Shown: positions 6,320 through 7,234 of the stretch, piece by piece
Layout of the letters: each line of letters opens with the position of its first letter
Numbering within the stretch: the stretch's first letter is position 1
Assembly: GCA_937907495.1 (NCBI GenBank)
Contig: CALESS010000489.1
Span: 1-7,234, forward strand
Direction of reading: 5' to 3'
DNA length: 7,234 nucleotides
From: an uncultured Anaerolineaceae bacterium
GTDB lineage: Bacteria > Chloroflexota > Anaerolineae > Anaerolineales > Anaerolineaceae
Position numbers and translations under genes: made by a program
Notes under the pieces: model-generated
Database searches by the model: none
The model's input: only the letters and a program-made list of their open reading frames with translations
What the model was told of the DNA's origin: nothing

Positions 6320-6429
6320 GGGTTAATTGTAGTAGAAATTTGCAAATCCCCCGCAGAATTACGAGGGGAAGTCAGGCTGGAGGTGCGTCCCAAGGGTGCC
6401 CGCAAGGTGAAAAATATCCTTTCTTTTCC
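6320..6429 (-). promoter_or_regulatory. 110-bp intergenic region with candidate hydrolase promoter
   Basis: On the minus strand TACAAT (6331-6326) is a five-of-six -10 match whose expected start point falls at about 6320-6319, that is at the hydrolase ATG, consistent with a leaderless or near-leaderless message. No good -35 is visible at 16-18 bp. Between those positions lies the perfect 10-bp palindrome ATTTGCAAAT (6338-6347), a possible operator. No convincing intrinsic terminator for the upstream NTF2-like gene is present, so readthrough is possible. I see no ORF of interest here. Confidence 0.35.
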
Positions 6430-6792
6430 TTACCCTTTTTGATAGATGAACACCTCGCGAATCAGGTGCTCTTGCACCTGGAAAATATCCACCCCGCGCT
6501 GCCCTCCGCTGCTGGAACACCAGCGCAGCACGCAGCGGCTGCCCAGGCTGAACACCTCCTCGATCTCCCGACTTTCCTGCGGTTGCTGGCGGAAATACGC
6601 CTCCCAGTAGCTGCGGATGGCCTCCTTCCCGGCGTGGCGGGTGCCCTGCGGCCCGGGGGAGGGACTTTCCAAAACACAGTCCTCACTTAACCCTTGCAAC
6701 AGGGCGGCGAGGTCGTGGCGATTGAAGGCTGCCTGGTATGCCAGCACCAGGCGAATGGCAGTTTCCAGTTTCGACATGCGGATGGGACTCAT
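6430..6792 (-). CDS. NTF2-like / SnoaL-like small protein
   Basis: A complete 120-residue protein with the order typical of SnoaL-like NTF2 folds. An N-terminal helix runs to 'AYQAAFNRHDLAALLQGLSEDCVLESPSPGP' as two segments (18-36, 37-48), with the NRHD (24-27) and D38 positions commonly conserved. Then comes 'HAGKEAIRSYWEAYF' (53-67), then a beta sheet (78-92 and 98-117) ending 'REVFIYQKG'. Family members are ketosteroid-isomerase-like cone-shaped barrels, usually dimers; many are catalytic on small hydrophobic molecules and many have no known activity. I cannot assign a substrate. The start at 6792 is supported by GGAGGA (6806-6801) eight bases upstream, and it overlaps the stop of the upstream EEP frame as ATGA (6792-6789), a translational-coupling arrangement. 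An internal ATG at 6777 is a less likely alternative. Confidence 0.85.
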   Translation of the reverse strand: MSPIRMSKLETAIRLVLAYQAAFNRHDLAALLQGLSEDCVLESPSPGPQGTRHAGKEAIRSYWEAYFRQQPQESREIEEVFSLGSRCVLRWCSSSGGQRGVDIFQVQEHLIREVFIYQKG

Positions 6793-7010
6793 GGGCTGAT
6801 TCCTCCAGGGAGAACGGCGTTATTGGGCCGGTTTTCGTTTCCCCAGCCCAGCTCCGCCCAGACCGGGAAATGGTCGGAAGGGCAGCGTCCAGCGGGCAGG
6901 GAGGTATCCACCCCGGCGCGCAGCACTTTGAAGTGGTCTGAAAGCAAAATCCAATCAATCGCCTCCTCCAGGCCGGGTTGACCAAACCATGTAGCCAAGC
7001 CACCGATTGG
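6789..7010 (-). pseudogene. 3' fragment of an endonuclease/exonuclease/phosphatase (EEP) family gene
   Basis: The frame ending in TGA at 6789-6791 encodes only the C-terminal end of an EEP-fold protein. It has 'IDWILLSDHFKV' (the usual 'IDYI/IDWI' strand near the C terminus) and, about 26 residues later, 'PSDHFPVWAEL', the SDHxP motif carrying the family's last catalytic Asp-His pair. A whole EEP protein is usually 230-300 residues; the upstream metal-binding Glu, the 'GDFN' motif and everything before are absent, because an in-frame TGA at 7011-7013 closes the frame and the DNA there encodes a different protein in another frame. Members cleave phosphodiester bonds in nucleic acids or phospholipids; this fragment cannot be active alone. 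The last 17 or so residues overlap the ribosome binding site and start of the NTF2-like gene. It may be a decayed gene, a deletion remnant or an assembly join. Confidence 0.75.
6801..6806 (-). promoter_or_regulatory. Strong Shine-Dalgarno of the NTF2-like gene, inside the upstream reading frame
   Basis: GGAGGA on the minus strand lies eight bases from the ATG at 6792 and within the last codons of the EEP fragment. It decides the start at 6792 and shows that the two frames were arranged as one transcriptional unit before the EEP gene lost its 5' part. Confidence 0.75.
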
Positions 7011-7234
7011 TCACGTTCATCGAGAAAGTTTTGCAGCGATTCGGCTAGCGTGCGCTGGTTGTAGGCACGCGCCGTTACCCAGCCGACGGGGTCGATCGGC
7101 GGTGGCGCTTCGCCGGCACGGTGCAGCAGATAATCGATCCGTTGACGAAAATCTTCACGCTCTTCATCATAGAGGTGATTGATCACTTCCAAAAGCGACC
7201 AATCTTCTGGAGTCGGCTTCCAGCGCGCCTGTTC
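6968..7234 (-). pseudogene. DinB-like (DinB/YfiT superfamily) gene: both ends missing, truncated 3' side
   Basis: The reading frame is open from the right edge (7234). It encodes 'WKPTPEDWSLLEVINHLYDE', then 'EREDFRQRIDYLL', 'PPIDPVGWVTARAYNQ', and 'FLDERDQSVAWLHGLVNPAW' ending at 6968. This matches the N-terminal half of DinB-superfamily four-helix proteins: the first metal-ligand His in 'VINHLYDEE', the 'PPIDP.GWV..R.YN' turn and the 'ER..S..WL..L..P.W' helix. The second half, which should bring the HxxxH metal ligands ('HDLLHxRQ'-like), is absent; downstream the DNA continues as EEP sequence in a different frame. The DinB frame stays open by chance to 6683, so an automatic gene caller would give a longer chimera whose C-terminal 90 or so residues are out-of-frame translation. 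The 5' end lies outside the window. Family members are metal-dependent and often act in thiol transfer; no role can be assigned to this copy. Confidence 0.75.

Noticed and set aside
6361..6410. Possible terminator hairpin or repeat around 'GGTGCGTCCCAAGGGTGCCC'
   Set aside because: Only CCC/GGG pairs with a two-base loop; the longer arms do not pair and there is no U-tract.
1..7234. CRISPR arrays, insertion sequences, tRNAs, toxin-antitoxin or phage modules
   Set aside because: I found no regularly spaced repeats, terminal inverted repeats with a transposase, tRNA-like cloverleaf or recognisable defence or phage genes when reading both strands by eye.

Overview
The window looks like chromosomal DNA from a member of the Chloroflexota, most likely the Anaerolineae. 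This is an inference from three things: a large SARP/BTAD–NB-ARC–TPR regulator of the kind common in that phylum, a small divergent protein starting with an 'SFLLRIW...SLEDP' pattern that I associate with these genomes, and the generally GC-rich, moderately biased codon use. I see no rRNA, tRNA, CRISPR array, insertion sequence, integrase or phage gene.

Layout. A short minus-strand gene (7-240, 77 aa, unknown function) and a 1062-aa plus-strand regulator (322-3510) diverge from an 81-bp AT-rich region. That region holds a perfect -10 box, two GTCAAAA heptamers exactly 11 bp apart, an AAGGATGG pair exactly 22 bp apart, and a small hairpin with the ribosome binding site in its loop. The regulator gene converges on an aldo/keto reductase (3558-4547, minus); the 47 bp between them hold several short inverted repeats.

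From about 3558 to the right edge everything is on the minus strand. In transcription order (right to left) the genes are: a truncated DinB-like gene (7234 to about 6968) that runs directly into the 3' end of an endonuclease/exonuclease/phosphatase (EEP) gene (about 7010-6789); an NTF2/SnoaL-like protein (6792-6430) coupled to the EEP fragment by an ATGA overlap; an alpha/beta hydrolase with a multi-spanning membrane domain (6319-4649); and the aldo/keto reductase (4547-3558). The NTF2-to-hydrolase gap (110 bp) may carry a separate promoter. The hydrolase-to-reductase gap (101 bp) carries overlapping inverted repeats and no clear terminator, so those two genes may be co-transcribed.

How the genes may work together. 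The regulator probably senses an unknown signal through its TPR/NB-ARC module and acts through its SARP DNA-binding domain; the 11-bp repeats in its own promoter make autoregulation the simplest hypothesis. The minus-strand genes look like general or accessory metabolism (esterase-like hydrolase, NADPH-dependent carbonyl reductase, small NTF2-fold protein), and nothing in the sequence ties them to one pathway. I do not see convincing evidence for a new multi-gene system. The strongest oddities are the regulator's promoter architecture, the DinB/EEP gene-fusion junction and the hydrolase-membrane domain fusion.
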